NCBI RefSeq assembly: GCF_004365175.1
Contig: NZ_SOCE01000001.1
Coordinates: 5,277,403 to 5,341,402, forward strand
Direction: 5' to 3'
DNA: 64,000 nt
Source of the DNA: Kribbella voronezhensis
Lineage (GTDB): Bacteria; Actinomycetota; Actinomycetes; Propionibacteriales; Kribbellaceae
Position numbers and translations under genes: made by a program. Below, in pieces: positions 51,778-60,283 of the stretch. The notes beneath the pieces were generated by a model. The model saw nothing but the letters and a program-made list of their open reading frames with translations. It did no database searches and had not been told where the DNA came from. The first letter of the stretch is position 1; the number at the start of each line of letters is the position of its first letter.

Positions 51778-52298
51778 ACCGGCTTGCAGAGCTTCTGCGA
51801 GGTGGTCTCGGTCAGCAGTCTGCCGACCGGGGCCACCATCGGCTTGACCTTGGGGTCCTCCAGGCGGGCGAGTCCGCCACCGGCCGACACCGCGATGACC
51901 ATGTCGTCGGGGTGCCTGACCGTCGGTTTCGTCGATCCGACCGCGGCCCAGTCGACCTGTCCGACGGCGGCGATGACGGTGTCGAACAGACCGGGCTCGA
52001 CCTTGCAGCGGACCGGGTTCTGGCCGCGGCGGCTGACACTTGCGATGCCGTCCGCGCCGAGCACGACCCGGTCGTCGAAGCCGGCGAAACCACCGCTTCT
52101 GGTGACCGTGAGGGGCAGGGCGTCGGACGTGCGCGTACTACTCGGGGCGCTGGTGGGCGTACTGGGGGCGGGGGTGCTCGTCGCAGGCGTGCTGGCGGGC
52201 GGAGCGGTGGTACCGCTGCCGGACTTCGTCTCGTCACCACAGCCGGCCAGGATGAGGCCGGCAGCGGCTGCCAGTGCTGCGTACTGAAGGTTCTTCAC
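51774..52298 (-). CDS. probable lipoprotein, unknown function
   Basis: A 174-aa protein with a lipobox (LILAGC, Cys20) directly after a hydrophobic signal, then a Thr/Pro/Ser-rich linker (about 25-60) and a compact domain with two cysteines. It is expected to be anchored to the outer face of the membrane. It overlaps the end of the convergent M28 gene by 4 nt. Family not recognised. Confidence 0.8.
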   Translation of the reverse strand: MKNLQYAALAAAAGLILAGCGDETKSGSGTTAPPASTPATSTPAPSTPTSAPSSTRTSDALPLTVTRSGGFAGFDDRVVLGADGIASVSRRGQNPVRCKVEPGLFDTVIAAVGQVDWAAVGSTKPTVRHPDDMVIAVSAGGGLARLEDPKVKPMVAPVGRLLTETTSQKLCKPV

Positions 52299-52443
52299 AA
52301 CTCATGGATACCCCCGCGGAGGCTGAGGAGATCCTTCGTGCAGGGGCTGGTACACGAATGTCATCCGGTCGTTAGGGCGCCACCCCCGTTCGCTACCGTC
52401 GGTCGCGCAAGCAGCCCGATCGATCGCTGACTGCGACCAAGAC

Positions 52444-53628
52444 CTAGTCGATTTCCTTCACCAGGTCGATGATCGCGCGGGTCAACCGGACGCGTTCGTA
52501 GAACAGTCCCTCGGTGGCGGAGTCGTTCTTCCCGAACAAGTCCAATGGCAAGGCCGTGAAGGCCGCCCGGCACAGCATCGACCCGAGATAGCCGTAGCGC
52601 ACCTGCTCCTCGGGCACCTGCATGCCATCGGCCGCCAGCCCTTCCATGAAGGCTCGCAGGATGACGCGGTGGATCATCGGCAACGCGTCCGCGGACAGTT
52701 CGCCGGCGTGCGCCAGCCCGATCAACAGCTGGCCGAGGTCGAATCCGACCGCCTGCGGGCAGTCGAAGCCCCAGTCGATCACGACGAACTCGTCCTCGTT
52801 GTCCTTCGGCACCAGCAGGTTCTGCGGGCTCGCATCGCCGTGCTGATAGGTCTGCGGCAAAGCATCCAGCGCATCCAGTACGGCGGGCAGCCGCTCACCG
52901 AGTTCGAGCAGATCGTCGCGCAGTCCGTGGTCGCCCGCGTTGCAGACCGCCGAAGCGAGCAGCGGATGCCGCCAGGTCTGCTCGTCGGCCAGGCCGGGCA
53001 AGGCAGTCATCAGCACCCGGCCGTTCGTGTAGTACCGCAGCCCGATGCCTGGCGTCTCCGTCCCCGTGCTCGGCAGGAACGGCTTCACCAGGTGGACCTG
53101 CCGCCGGGCGGACAACCGCCCCAGCAGGTACGCCGCCCGCTCGAACCGCTCCATCGGCCAGCACCCCGGCGCCTGGTCGACGTTCTCCATCCACAGCACG
53201 GCCCGGTCGTCCTCGTGCTCGTCGATCCGGTACGCCGTGGGTAGGCGCAGCCCGTCGGGCAAGATGGCGGCCAGATCGCTGCGATGCACCGCGATCTCGA
53301 GCCGCCAGGGCATGTTGTCGATGAAGTCCTGCCGGACCGGCTCGGGAACGAGGTGGATCATCGGCCAGTGCCGGACCGACTGGAGCTTCTTGACGAAGCA
53401 CGACCAGGCGACCTGCTCTCCGCTGGGCAACTCCGCCGTACCGAACAGCCGGAGCAGCTGTTCGGTGCTCGGCGTGCCGATCAGGTAGTCGACCGGCACC
53501 ACCTGGACGGCTGTGGGTCGCGCGCCGGGCTCGGCGGTGATCGCCTCGACCAGCTCGGTGAACTGCTGCTCGTCCAGTGCGTCGCGGCCGAGCGGCGCGA
53601 GCGCCGTCAGGTCTGCGGTGCCGTTCAT
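52444..53628 (-). CDS. phosphotransferase of the APH/choline kinase-like fold
   Basis: A 394-aa protein with the catalytic loop YQHGDASPQNLLVP and metal loop VVIDWGFDCPQAVGFDLGQ. The N-terminal 120 residues carry the nucleotide-binding lobe (WSCFVKKLQSVRHWP includes the likely ATP lysine). The acceptor is unknown. ATG 53628 follows GGGGGAA; an upstream GTG-type start at 53652 is less likely. Confidence 0.82.
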   Translation of the reverse strand: MNGTADLTALAPLGRDALDEQQFTELVEAITAEPGARPTAVQVVPVDYLIGTPSTEQLLRLFGTAELPSGEQVAWSCFVKKLQSVRHWPMIHLVPEPVRQDFIDNMPWRLEIAVHRSDLAAILPDGLRLPTAYRIDEHEDDRAVLWMENVDQAPGCWPMERFERAAYLLGRLSARRQVHLVKPFLPSTGTETPGIGLRYYTNGRVLMTALPGLADEQTWRHPLLASAVCNAGDHGLRDDLLELGERLPAVLDALDALPQTYQHGDASPQNLLVPKDNEDEFVVIDWGFDCPQAVGFDLGQLLIGLAHAGELSADALPMIHRVILRAFMEGLAADGMQVPEEQVRYGYLGSMLCRAAFTALPLDLFGKNDSATEGLFYERVRLTRAIIDLVKEID

Positions 53629-53712
53629 GGTTCCCCCCGGTGGTGACGTCATGTCCCGATCCTGGCGCCGAACCCTTCAGCCAGCCTTCAGACGCCGGCC
53701 CCCAATGAAGAA

Positions 53713-53751
53713 GTAAAGCAGCCTTACCATCGAGATAGTAAAGTTGCCTTA
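53713..53751. promoter_or_regulatory. duplicated GTAAAG-NN-GCCTTA element over the marR start
   Basis: GTAAAGCAGCCTTA (53713-53726) and GTAAAGTTGCCTTA (53738-53751) are 25 bp apart. The second overlaps the leaderless TAAAGT -10-like hexamer (53739-53744) and the A of the ATG. Likely the operator of the MarR protein encoded next. Confidence 0.6.
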
Positions 53752-54242
53752 TGACTTCCGTCAACGCCCTCGCGGGCCGCCCACAGCCGCCCGTCGAGCG
53801 GGGCGTGCACATCGCCGGCCTGTTCGGTCTCGCGCTGAAACACCTCCGGGCGGAGATCCTGGCCGACTCCGAGCATGAGTTCCCCGGCCTGCGGGTGTCG
53901 CATTACCGCCTGCTGGAGCTGATCCCGGACTCGGGTGCGCGGATCACCGACCTGGCCGGCGTCGCGGGGATGACGAAGCAGGGGCTCGGGCAGCATGTCG
54001 ACTACCTGCAGAAGCTGGGCTACACGGAGTCGGAGCGGCTCCCCGAAGATCGCCGGGTCCGGCTGGTTCGGCGTACAGGCAAGGGGGACGAGGCGGTCGC
54101 CTTCAGCCTTGCGGCGATCGGGCGCGTCGAGACGGCCTGGAAGAAGCAGTTGGGATCCGAGCGCTACGAAGTACTGCGGACCATCCTGCTCGAACTCTGT
54201 CAGCCGTTCGCCGACGAACTCGAATGGCTCGAGAAGGCCTAG
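53751..54242 (+). CDS. MarR family regulator
   Basis: A 163-aa winged-helix protein: ITDLAGVAGMTKQGLGQHVDYL is the HTH, EDRRVRLVRRTGKG the wing. TAAAGT is 6 nt upstream of the ATG (leaderless). It is divergent from the phosphotransferase gene and convergent with hemolysin III; the target could be itself or either neighbour. Confidence 0.88.
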   Translation: MTSVNALAGRPQPPVERGVHIAGLFGLALKHLRAEILADSEHEFPGLRVSHYRLLELIPDSGARITDLAGVAGMTKQGLGQHVDYLQKLGYTESERLPEDRRVRLVRRTGKGDEAVAFSLAAIGRVETAWKKQLGSERYEVLRTILLELCQPFADELEWLEKA

Positions 54243-54243
54243 C

Positions 54244-54948
54244 TCAGCCGGCCTTGTAGGTCGCGATGCTGACCGCGATGTAGTGGCAGATGAAGGCGGC
54301 CACCGTGCAGGCGTGGAAGATCTCGTGGAAGCCGAACCAGGTCGGCGACGGGTTCGGCCGCTTGGTGCCGTAGATGACCGCGCCGATCGAGTACAGCCCG
54401 CCGCCGATCGCGAGCAGGGTGACCACGGCCGCGCCACCGAGGTGGTAGAAGTCGTTCATCCAGAAGATCGCCACCCAGCCGAGCGCCAGGTAGATCGGGG
54501 TGTAGAGCCAGCGGGGCGCGCCGACCCAGAAGATCCGGAACAGGATGCCCAGCAGGGCGCCACCCCAGACCATGCTGAGCAGCAGCACCCGGTCGTTGCC
54601 GCGCAACAGGACCATCCCGAGCGGGGTGTAGGTGCCGGCGATCAGCAGGAAGATGTTGCTGTGGTCGAGCCGGCGCAGGATCGCCTCGCCGGTCGGGCCC
54701 CAGTAGAACCGGTGGTAGAGCGCCGAGATGCCGAACAGCAGCATCGCCCCCAGCGTGTAGACGGCGGCGGCCCAGCGCGCGCTGGTGGTCGGAGCGAGGC
54801 AGATCAGGACGATCCCGGCCGCGGTGGCGAGAGGGAAGGTGCCGGCGTGCAACCAGCCGCGGAGCTTCGGCTTCAGCGGCGCGAGAGCGCCGGACAACCG
54901 GTGACCGACTTCAGGGGAGGTGGTGTTGGTGGTCGTCCTGGCCGTCAT
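54244..54948 (-). CDS. hemolysin III / PAQR family membrane protein
   Basis: A 234-aa protein with seven membrane spans. SALYHRFYWG and the C-terminal GFHEIFHACTVAAFICHY give the conserved His/Ser set of the zinc-containing PAQR/YqfA fold; the hemolysin name is historic. The start at 54948 has GAGAGG just upstream. The neighbour is a cis-prenyl transferase gene, as in mycobacteria (Rv1085c-Rv1086). Confidence 0.9.
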   Translation of the reverse strand: MTARTTTNTTSPEVGHRLSGALAPLKPKLRGWLHAGTFPLATAAGIVLICLAPTTSARWAAAVYTLGAMLLFGISALYHRFYWGPTGEAILRRLDHSNIFLLIAGTYTPLGMVLLRGNDRVLLLSMVWGGALLGILFRIFWVGAPRWLYTPIYLALGWVAIFWMNDFYHLGGAAVVTLLAIGGGLYSIGAVIYGTKRPNPSPTWFGFHEIFHACTVAAFICHYIAVSIATYKAG

Positions 54949-54977
54949 CGCCATCCTCTCGAGCGCGGGCGGGTACC

Positions 54978-55004
54978 TACGCAACCGTAACCTACGGTCG
55001 CGTA
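54978..55004. promoter_or_regulatory. TetR-type operator dyad between hemolysin III and the prenyl transferase gene
   Basis: TACGCAACCGTA (54978-54989), centre ACC, TACGGTCGCGTA (54993-55004): 11 of 12 positions pair. Length and TACG/CGTA core are typical of TetR-family sites. It is 30 bp upstream of the hemolysin III start codon; no tetR gene is in view. Confidence 0.65.
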
Positions 55005-55176
55005 AGTTCAATGGTTCGTAAGGATGAAATGTAGGCGATCTCACCGGTACGGCACGGCCGTACGGAGTGTCCGACGAACGAACGACGGCGAAAGTTCGAT
55101 GACACTTCCGGCCACTCTCAAGCGGGCGTTTGTCGGTTAGCCTCGTAGACGAGCATCCCGAGGAGATCATCTGCCC

Positions 55177-55956
55177 ATGCGGACACCTGGCAAGCAAAAG
55201 CTGCGCAGCGCGGTGTACGGCCTGTACGAGCGCCGGCTGGCGCGATCGCTGTCACCGGACCGGATGCCACGCCACATCGGCGTCATCATCGACGGCAACC
55301 GGCGCTGGGCCCGGGCGACCGGCGACCCGGTCTCGCGCGGTCACGAGGCCGGGGCGAACAAGATCACCGAGTTCCTCGGCTGGTGCGACGAGGTCGGGGT
55401 CAAGGTGGTCACCGTCTGGATGTTGTCCACCGACAACCTGAGCCGGCCGGCCGAGGAGCTGGAGCCGCTGCTGCGGATCATCGAGCAGACGGTCGAGGAG
55501 CTCACCTCGATCGGCCGCTGGCGGATCCACCCGGTCGGCGCGCTCGACCTGCTGCCCGGCGCGACCGCCGAAGTACTGAAAGGCGCGGAGGCAGCCACCC
55601 AGAACGTCGAGGGAATGCTGGTCAACGTCGCCGTCGGGTACGGCGGCCGCCGCGAGCTGGCCGATGCCGTTCGCTCGCTACTGCTGGAGGAGGCGGCCAA
55701 GGGCATCTCGATCGAGGAGCTGGCCGAGCGGGTCGACGTCGAGCACATCGCCGAGCACCTCTACACCAAAGGCCAGCCCGATCCGGACCTGGTCATCCGG
55801 ACGTCGGGGGAGCAGCGGCTGGGCGGGTTCCTGCTGTGGCAGAGCGCGCTGAGCGAGTTCTACTTCTGCGAGGCGCTCTGGCCGGACTTCCGGCACGTGG
55901 ACTTCCTCCGCGCGATCCGGAACTACGCGCAGCGCGAGCGTCGCTTCGGGACCTGA
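55177..55956 (+). CDS. uppS: cis-prenyl transferase (Rv1086-type, short-chain isoprenyl diphosphate synthase)
   Basis: A 259-aa UppS-fold enzyme. HIGVIIDGNRRWAR (Asp39 is the catalytic Mg site), the RTSGEQRLGGFLLWQSALSEFYF segment (part quoted) and PDLVIR are diagnostic. Synteny with hemolysin III favours the Z-FPP synthase type over the full undecaprenyl diphosphate synthase, but length specificity cannot be read with certainty. The ATG is 11 nt from GAGGAG, rather far. Its 3' 164 bp are overlapped antisense by the next gene. Confidence 0.92.
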   Translation: MRTPGKQKLRSAVYGLYERRLARSLSPDRMPRHIGVIIDGNRRWARATGDPVSRGHEAGANKITEFLGWCDEVGVKVVTVWMLSTDNLSRPAEELEPLLRIIEQTVEELTSIGRWRIHPVGALDLLPGATAEVLKGAEAATQNVEGMLVNVAVGYGGRRELADAVRSLLLEEAAKGISIEELAERVDVEHIAEHLYTKGQPDPDLVIRTSGEQRLGGFLLWQSALSEFYFCEALWPDFRHVDFLRAIRNYAQRERRFGT

Positions 55957-56998
55957 GTACTGCGGCCGCAGGCGACCCGCGGCCGCACCGGCGACACGTA
56001 GTACGGCGGCGCAGGTAGTAGGCGTAGGTGGCTGCTCCCAGGGCAGCGCCCCAGACGACCCAGAGCGTGCCGGGTAGGACCAGACCCCACTCGTCGTTGT
56101 TGTCTTCCAGCCGGATGTTCATCAGCCCGGCCGGGATCAGTACCGCGGCCGGCACGATTGCCAGGGCGGGTGGGATGCGCCGTCCCGCCTTGAACCAGAT
56201 CCAGCGCGGGTAGACCTCGCCCCAGCGATGCACCAAACCGTGGGTGAGGACGCTGCCACCGAGGGCCAGCACTGCCAGCGCGAGTCCCATCTCGAGCATG
56301 TACGGCGTGTCCGCCATCATCCGGTGGAACTCGTCGCTGATGCCGAGTGGCCAGCCGAAGTACCAGGCGATGCGGGTGAACTCGTACGGGAGGTTCACGA
56401 CCACCGCTAGCTGGACGGCACGGCGTCCCCAGCGCAGTGAGCCCTCAGGGGTTTGCCAAGCCTTCACAGGGCGGTCGCTGCGTCCACAGCTCAGGCAGAG
56501 GTCGCGTGTCCGGCGGTGGTACGCGAGCGCGGTGGCAGCCCACAGGAGGCCGCCGACGAACATCAGGATGAGGTTCACCCGGTGCCAGTACAGGATGTCG
56601 CCGAGGCCGTCCTGCTGACCGGGGACGCCGGTGAAGGCGAAAACGATCAGTGCGGGGGCCATGGCAACCATTGCCAACAGCGTGTAATCAGGGATCAGCA
56701 GCGCGAGGACTACCGCGAGTACTACGGCGAACGCCTCGAATGCCTTCGAACGCTTGAAGGTCATCACTACTGCGACCGCTGCTCCCGTGAAGCCGACTGC
56801 GGCCAGCACAGGCGCCACGACGTGCGCCGGTGTGCCTTCGAGCAGCGAGGCGGTCGAGTGGTCGTCGTCGACCTTGGCAAACGGGTAGCTCGCCCCGCCG
56901 GCCGTCCAGTACACGCCGAGTACGCCGTAAAGGAAAGTCCAGACGGCTGCCAGGTAGCCCGTCCAGACCGGCCAGCTGCGGAGCGTTGCTTTGAGCAT
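55793..56998 (-). CDS. unrecognised multi-pass membrane protein running antisense into uppS
   Basis: A 401-aa open frame with about nine membrane spans. It contains two CxxC pairs (DLCLSCGR and TTCRRCGRG). The plausible protein ends soon after TTCRRCGRG (about residue 340); the remaining 55 to 60 residues are Arg/Ser/Ala-rich nonsense-like sequence lying antisense to the uppS 3' end. Loss of the native stop codon is likely. ATG 56998 is chosen (CACGCT 6 nt upstream); a GTG at 57037 is possible. Confidence 0.68.
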   Translation of the reverse strand: MLKATLRSWPVWTGYLAAVWTFLYGVLGVYWTAGGASYPFAKVDDDHSTASLLEGTPAHVVAPVLAAVGFTGAAVAVVMTFKRSKAFEAFAVVLAVVLALLIPDYTLLAMVAMAPALIVFAFTGVPGQQDGLGDILYWHRVNLILMFVGGLLWAATALAYHRRTRDLCLSCGRSDRPVKAWQTPEGSLRWGRRAVQLAVVVNLPYEFTRIAWYFGWPLGISDEFHRMMADTPYMLEMGLALAVLALGGSVLTHGLVHRWGEVYPRWIWFKAGRRIPPALAIVPAAVLIPAGLMNIRLEDNNDEWGLVLPGTLWVVWGAALGAATYAYYLRRRTTCRRCGRGSPAAAVLRSRSDARAARSSGSRGGSPRAGSPARAPRRSRTRSARSATAGTRPAAAPPTSG

Positions 56999-57077
56999 GC
57001 GTTCAGCGTGGCGCGGCAGCGCGCAGTACTGGCTCACCCTGCTGAGCGAGCGTCGTCCCCCGGGTGGGGGAAAGGTG

Positions 57078-57090
57078 TAACACCGTGTTA
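57078..57090. promoter_or_regulatory. TAACAC-C-GTGTTA dyad
   Basis: A perfect 13-bp palindrome 80 bp upstream of the membrane protein start and 48 bp upstream of a TACTCT hexamer (57138-57143) that may drive the phoH leader. Possible operator between the divergent promoters. Confidence 0.45.
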
Positions 57091-57108
57091 ACCCCCGCGG
57101 GCTGGCGT

Positions 57109-57398
57109 GTCGGGCTGCGGCTGTTGCCCGACCGACCTACTCTCAACAGTGACGGTCGGAGGGGAAGCCGGTCGTCCGGGAGGCCCGATCAGATGAGACA
57201 TGACTGCTCACCGGTAGCCCCATGAGGGGCCGAACGGAGTGCCCGAGACCCTCGGTCTCAACCTCGCTGATTTCCGGTCGCGCGAGCGCTGCGTGGCGGA
57301 GGGGGCCTGCACCAGGCCCCCGGGCCCGGACCCGGTCCAACACCTAACCACTGGTGGACCGGGCGTGGTGCACGCTGCGGTCCGAGAGGACGTGCGAC
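57109..57398 (+). ncRNA. structured leader region upstream of phoH
   Basis: In the 361-bp gene-free stretch 57038-57398 at least four stems line up: 57109-57132 (GTCGGGC/GCCCGAC), 57245-57259 (GAGACC-ctc-GGTCTC), 57301-57321 (GGGGGCCTG-cac-CAGGCCCCC), and 57331-57363 (CCCGGTCCA/TGGACCGGG, 15-nt loop). The last two are tight and near the start codon, as in an attenuator or cis-regulatory RNA. I do not recognise a known riboswitch class; it may also be plain UTR. Confidence 0.4.
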
Positions 57399-58736
57399 AT
57401 GGCTGCCACCCACGCCAAGGCGTCAAACCCCTCATCCACGCCGGACCAGCGCACTTTCGTGCTGGACACCTCCGTGCTGCTGTCGGACCCGCATGCGATG
57501 ACGCGGTTCGACGAGCACGAGGTGGTCATTCCGGTGGTCGTCGTCACCGAACTGGAGGCAAAACGGCATCATCCTGAGCTCGGCTACTTCGCTCGGACGG
57601 CCTTGCGGCTGATGGACGAGCTCCGGATCCAGCACGGACGGTTGGACGCGCCCCTGCCAGTGGGGGAGAAGGGTGGAACACTCCGGGTCGAGCTCAATCA
57701 CACCGACCCGAACGGGCTCCCGGCCGGCTTCCGGCTCGGGGACAACGACAGCCGGATCCTCGCGGTCGCCTGCAACTTCAAGGCCGAGGGCCGCGACGTC
57801 ACGCTGGTCTCCAAGGACCTGCCGATGCGGGTCAAGGCGTCGGCCTGCGGGCTGGTCGCCGAGGAGTACCGCGCGGAGCTCGCGCTGGAGTCGTCCGGCT
57901 GGACCGGGATGGCCGAGCTCGAGGTGCCGACCAGCGACGTCGACTCGCTGTACGAGGACGGCGTACTGGACATCCCCGAGGGCCGGGACTTCCCGACCCA
58001 CACCGGGCTGGTGCTGCTGTCGGAGCGCGGCAGCGCGCTCGGCCGGGTGATGCCGGACAAGCGGATCCGGCTGGTCCGGGGCGACCGGGAGGCCTTCGGC
58101 ATCCGCGGCCGGTCCGCGGAGCAGCGGGTCGCGCTGGACCTGCTGCTCGATCCCGACGTCGGGATCATCTCGCTCGGCGGCCGGGCCGGTACCGGTAAGT
58201 CGGCGCTGGCCTTGTGTGCCGGGCTGGAAGCGGTGATGGAGCGCCGGCAGCACAAGAAGGTCGTCGTCTTCCGGCCGTTGTTCGCGGTCGGCGGCCAGGA
58301 ACTCGGCTACCTGCCCGGTTCGGAGTCCGAGAAGATGGCGCCCTGGGCGCAGGCCGTGCACGACACGCTGGGCGCGCTGACCAGCGGTGACGTGATCGAC
58401 GAGGTGATGGACCGCGGCATGCTCGAAGTACTGCCGCTGACCCACATCCGCGGCCGGTCGCTGCACGACGCGTTCGTGATCGTGGACGAGGCGCAGTCGC
58501 TGGAGCGCAACGTCCTGCTGACCGTGCTGTCCCGGATCGGGGCCAACTCGCGGGTCGTGCTGACCCACGACGTCGCCCAGCGGGACAACCTGCGCGTCGG
58601 CCGGCACGACGGCGTGGTCGCGGTCGTGGAGAAGCTGAAGGGGCACCCGCTGTTCGCCCACGTCACGCTGACCCGGTCGGAGCGGTCGCCGATCGCGGCG
58701 CTGGTGACCGAGATGCTGGAGGACGTCCAGCTCTGA
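57399..58736 (+). CDS. PhoH family protein with N-terminal PIN domain (PhoH2)
   Basis: A 445-aa toxin-helicase-like fusion: PIN RNase domain (residues about 18-150, Asp23 in FVLDTSVLL, Glu in VVTELEAKR) and PhoH ATPase with Walker A GGRAGTGKSALA, Walker B FVIVDEAQSLERN and a LTHDVAQRD sensor segment. PhoH2 proteins of mycobacteria unwind and cleave RNA and are paired with a small antitoxin-like ORF; none is obvious here. ATG 57399 follows GAGGA. A terminator hairpin follows at 58779. Confidence 0.94.
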   Translation: MAATHAKASNPSSTPDQRTFVLDTSVLLSDPHAMTRFDEHEVVIPVVVVTELEAKRHHPELGYFARTALRLMDELRIQHGRLDAPLPVGEKGGTLRVELNHTDPNGLPAGFRLGDNDSRILAVACNFKAEGRDVTLVSKDLPMRVKASACGLVAEEYRAELALESSGWTGMAELEVPTSDVDSLYEDGVLDIPEGRDFPTHTGLVLLSERGSALGRVMPDKRIRLVRGDREAFGIRGRSAEQRVALDLLLDPDVGIISLGGRAGTGKSALALCAGLEAVMERRQHKKVVVFRPLFAVGGQELGYLPGSESEKMAPWAQAVHDTLGALTSGDVIDEVMDRGMLEVLPLTHIRGRSLHDAFVIVDEAQSLERNVLLTVLSRIGANSRVVLTHDVAQRDNLRVGRHDGVVAVVEKLKGHPLFAHVTLTRSERSPIAALVTEMLEDVQL

Positions 58737-58778
58737 AAGGTCATTCTGTAAAGCCGAAGTAAGACTTTCGCGGTACCC

Positions 58779-58807
58779 GGTGCGGCCACAGGCCATGTGG
58801 CCGCACC
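58779..58807 (+). terminator. phoH terminator
   Basis: A perfect 11-bp stem GGTGCGGCCAC/GTGGCCGCACC with a 7-nt loop. Confidence 0.8.
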
Positions 58808-58898
58808 GTTCATTGTGACGTGGTTGTGATCACGGTGTGTTTAGGCCAGAGTATGTTCCTGTTGCAGCCGACGGGGGTCGGGTATCTCGGAAGGACAG

Positions 58899-59597
58899 AT
58901 GAAAGCGAAGCGCTCCGTCGCGATCCTCGCAGTGAGTGGGATCGTCGTCGTCTCGGTTGTCGCAGGACTCGACCTCTTCAGCTCCCCGGGGAGCAGCGCC
59001 GCCTCGGACCCGGTGTCCGGCCGCGCCGAACTCGCCGTGCTGAACAGTGAGAAGGCCAAGGCCGCGAAGTCGCCGTCGGCCAAGCCGCTCAGCATCGAGG
59101 AGCAGGCCCAGGAAGTCGCCCAGCTGCGCAACCAGATCGAGGCCGTCGAGGCCGCCCGGAAGGCGATGCAGGACCAGGCCGCGCTCCGGCGCAAGGCCAA
59201 GAACGCCGCGATCGCCCGCTACAAGGCCCTGCAGAAGACCGACGACAAGTCCCGCGACGAGCGCGCCAGCCGCGACGCGGAGCGCAAGAAGATCTCCGGT
59301 ACGCCGAAGGAGATCGCGATGAACCTGCTCGCCGACCACGGCTGGAAGTCGAGCCAGTTCAGCTGCCTGGACAGCCTGTGGACCAAGGAGTCCCGCTGGA
59401 AGGTGAGCGCGGACAACCCGACCTCCAGCGCGTACGGCATCCCGCAGGCGCTCCCCGGCAACCGGATGGCGGCGTACGGCGCCGACTGGCGCACCAACCC
59501 CGTCGTCCAGATCAAGTGGGGCCTGGACTACATCGAGGACGCCTACGGCTCCCCCTGCAACGCCTGGTCGCACTCGAAGGCCAAGGGCTGGTACTAG
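58899..59597 (+). CDS. secreted lytic transglycosylase-like protein
   Basis: A 232-aa protein: signal anchor (residues about 5-27), a coiled-coil segment (about 60-130), then an APF/SLT-like C-terminal domain in which CLDSLWTKESRWKVSADNPTSSAYGIPQA (part quoted) carries the catalytic-type glutamate of ESRW. ALPGNRMAAYG and IKWGLDYI are family motifs. It probably cuts peptidoglycan. ATG 58899 follows GGAAGGAC. Confidence 0.88.
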   Translation: MKAKRSVAILAVSGIVVVSVVAGLDLFSSPGSSAASDPVSGRAELAVLNSEKAKAAKSPSAKPLSIEEQAQEVAQLRNQIEAVEAARKAMQDQAALRRKAKNAAIARYKALQKTDDKSRDERASRDAERKKISGTPKEIAMNLLADHGWKSSQFSCLDSLWTKESRWKVSADNPTSSAYGIPQALPGNRMAAYGADWRTNPVVQIKWGLDYIEDAYGSPCNAWSHSKAKGWY

Positions 59598-59641
59598 TCC
59601 TTCTTGCCGGTCCTGGTCCTGCTTGCGGCAGGATTGCCCGG

Positions 59642-60283
59642 GTGAGCGAGGTTGCCAGAGCCCTGAGCGAGCGGGGTGAGTTGGTACTGCGGCGCCGCGC
59701 CGGCGACGGTGCGCTGGAGTTGCGGGTCAACGGTGTGTTCGTGATGGACGACCGGGAGACGTCCAGCGAGGAGCTGCTGGCCTTGGTTGCGCTACGCGGC
59801 TCGCCTTCGAGGTTGCTGGTCGGCGGGCTGGGGCTCGGGTACACCGTGCGGACGCTCCTGGCCGACGACGGCGTACGGGAGGTTGTCGTCGCCGAGATCG
59901 AGCCGGAGCTCGTGCAGTGGATGCGGGACGGGCTGGTGCCGTCGGTGCTGGACGACCCACGGGTGTCGGTCGTCGTCGGTGATGTCCGGGACGCTGTCGG
60001 GCTCGAGCAGCCTGGTTCGCTCGACGGGATTCTGCTCGATGTGGACAACGGGCCGGACTTCTTGGTGTACGACGAGAACGCGGCGATCTACGAGTCGTCG
60101 TTCCTTGCCCTGTGCAAGGAGAAGCTCCGGGCGGACGGCGTACTGACCGTGTGGTCGTCGTCGGAGTCATCGGCGCTGGAGACCGCAGTACGGGCTGTCT
60201 TCGGGCGTTGCGAGGTCAGGCCAGTCCCGGTGGAGCTGCAGGGGCGCGACGAGACGTACTACGTGTATCAGGCCAGCTCGTAG
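59642..60283 (+). CDS. spermidine synthase-like protein
   Basis: A 213-aa Rossmann-fold protein with VGGLGLGYTVRTLL (SAM/dcSAM loop), VAEIEPELVQWM (acidic post-I) and VVGDVRDAV. It lacks the extended N-terminal and catalytic motifs of true spermidine synthases, so an aminopropyl transfer role is doubtful. GTG 59642 has an AGGATT-like hexamer upstream; the frame is open further back but overlaps the lytic gene. It overlaps the convergent DUF3224 gene by 16 nt. Confidence 0.8.
   Translation: MSEVARALSERGELVLRRRAGDGALELRVNGVFVMDDRETSSEELLALVALRGSPSRLLVGGLGLGYTVRTLLADDGVREVVVAEIEPELVQWMRDGLVPSVLDDPRVSVVVGDVRDAVGLEQPGSLDGILLDVDNGPDFLVYDENAAIYESSFLALCKEKLRADGVLTVWSSSESSALETAVRAVFGRCEVRPVPVELQGRDETYYVYQASS

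Noticed and set aside
57109..57398. c-di-AMP (ydaO) or cobalamin riboswitch before phoH
   Set aside because: The GGGAAGCCGGTC-like segment is reminiscent, but the conserved core motifs of either class are missing.
58820..58898. CRP-type site near GTGATCAC upstream of the lytic transglycosylase gene
   Set aside because: The palindrome lacks the 6-nt spacer of CRP sites, and no matching half-site is found at the right distance.
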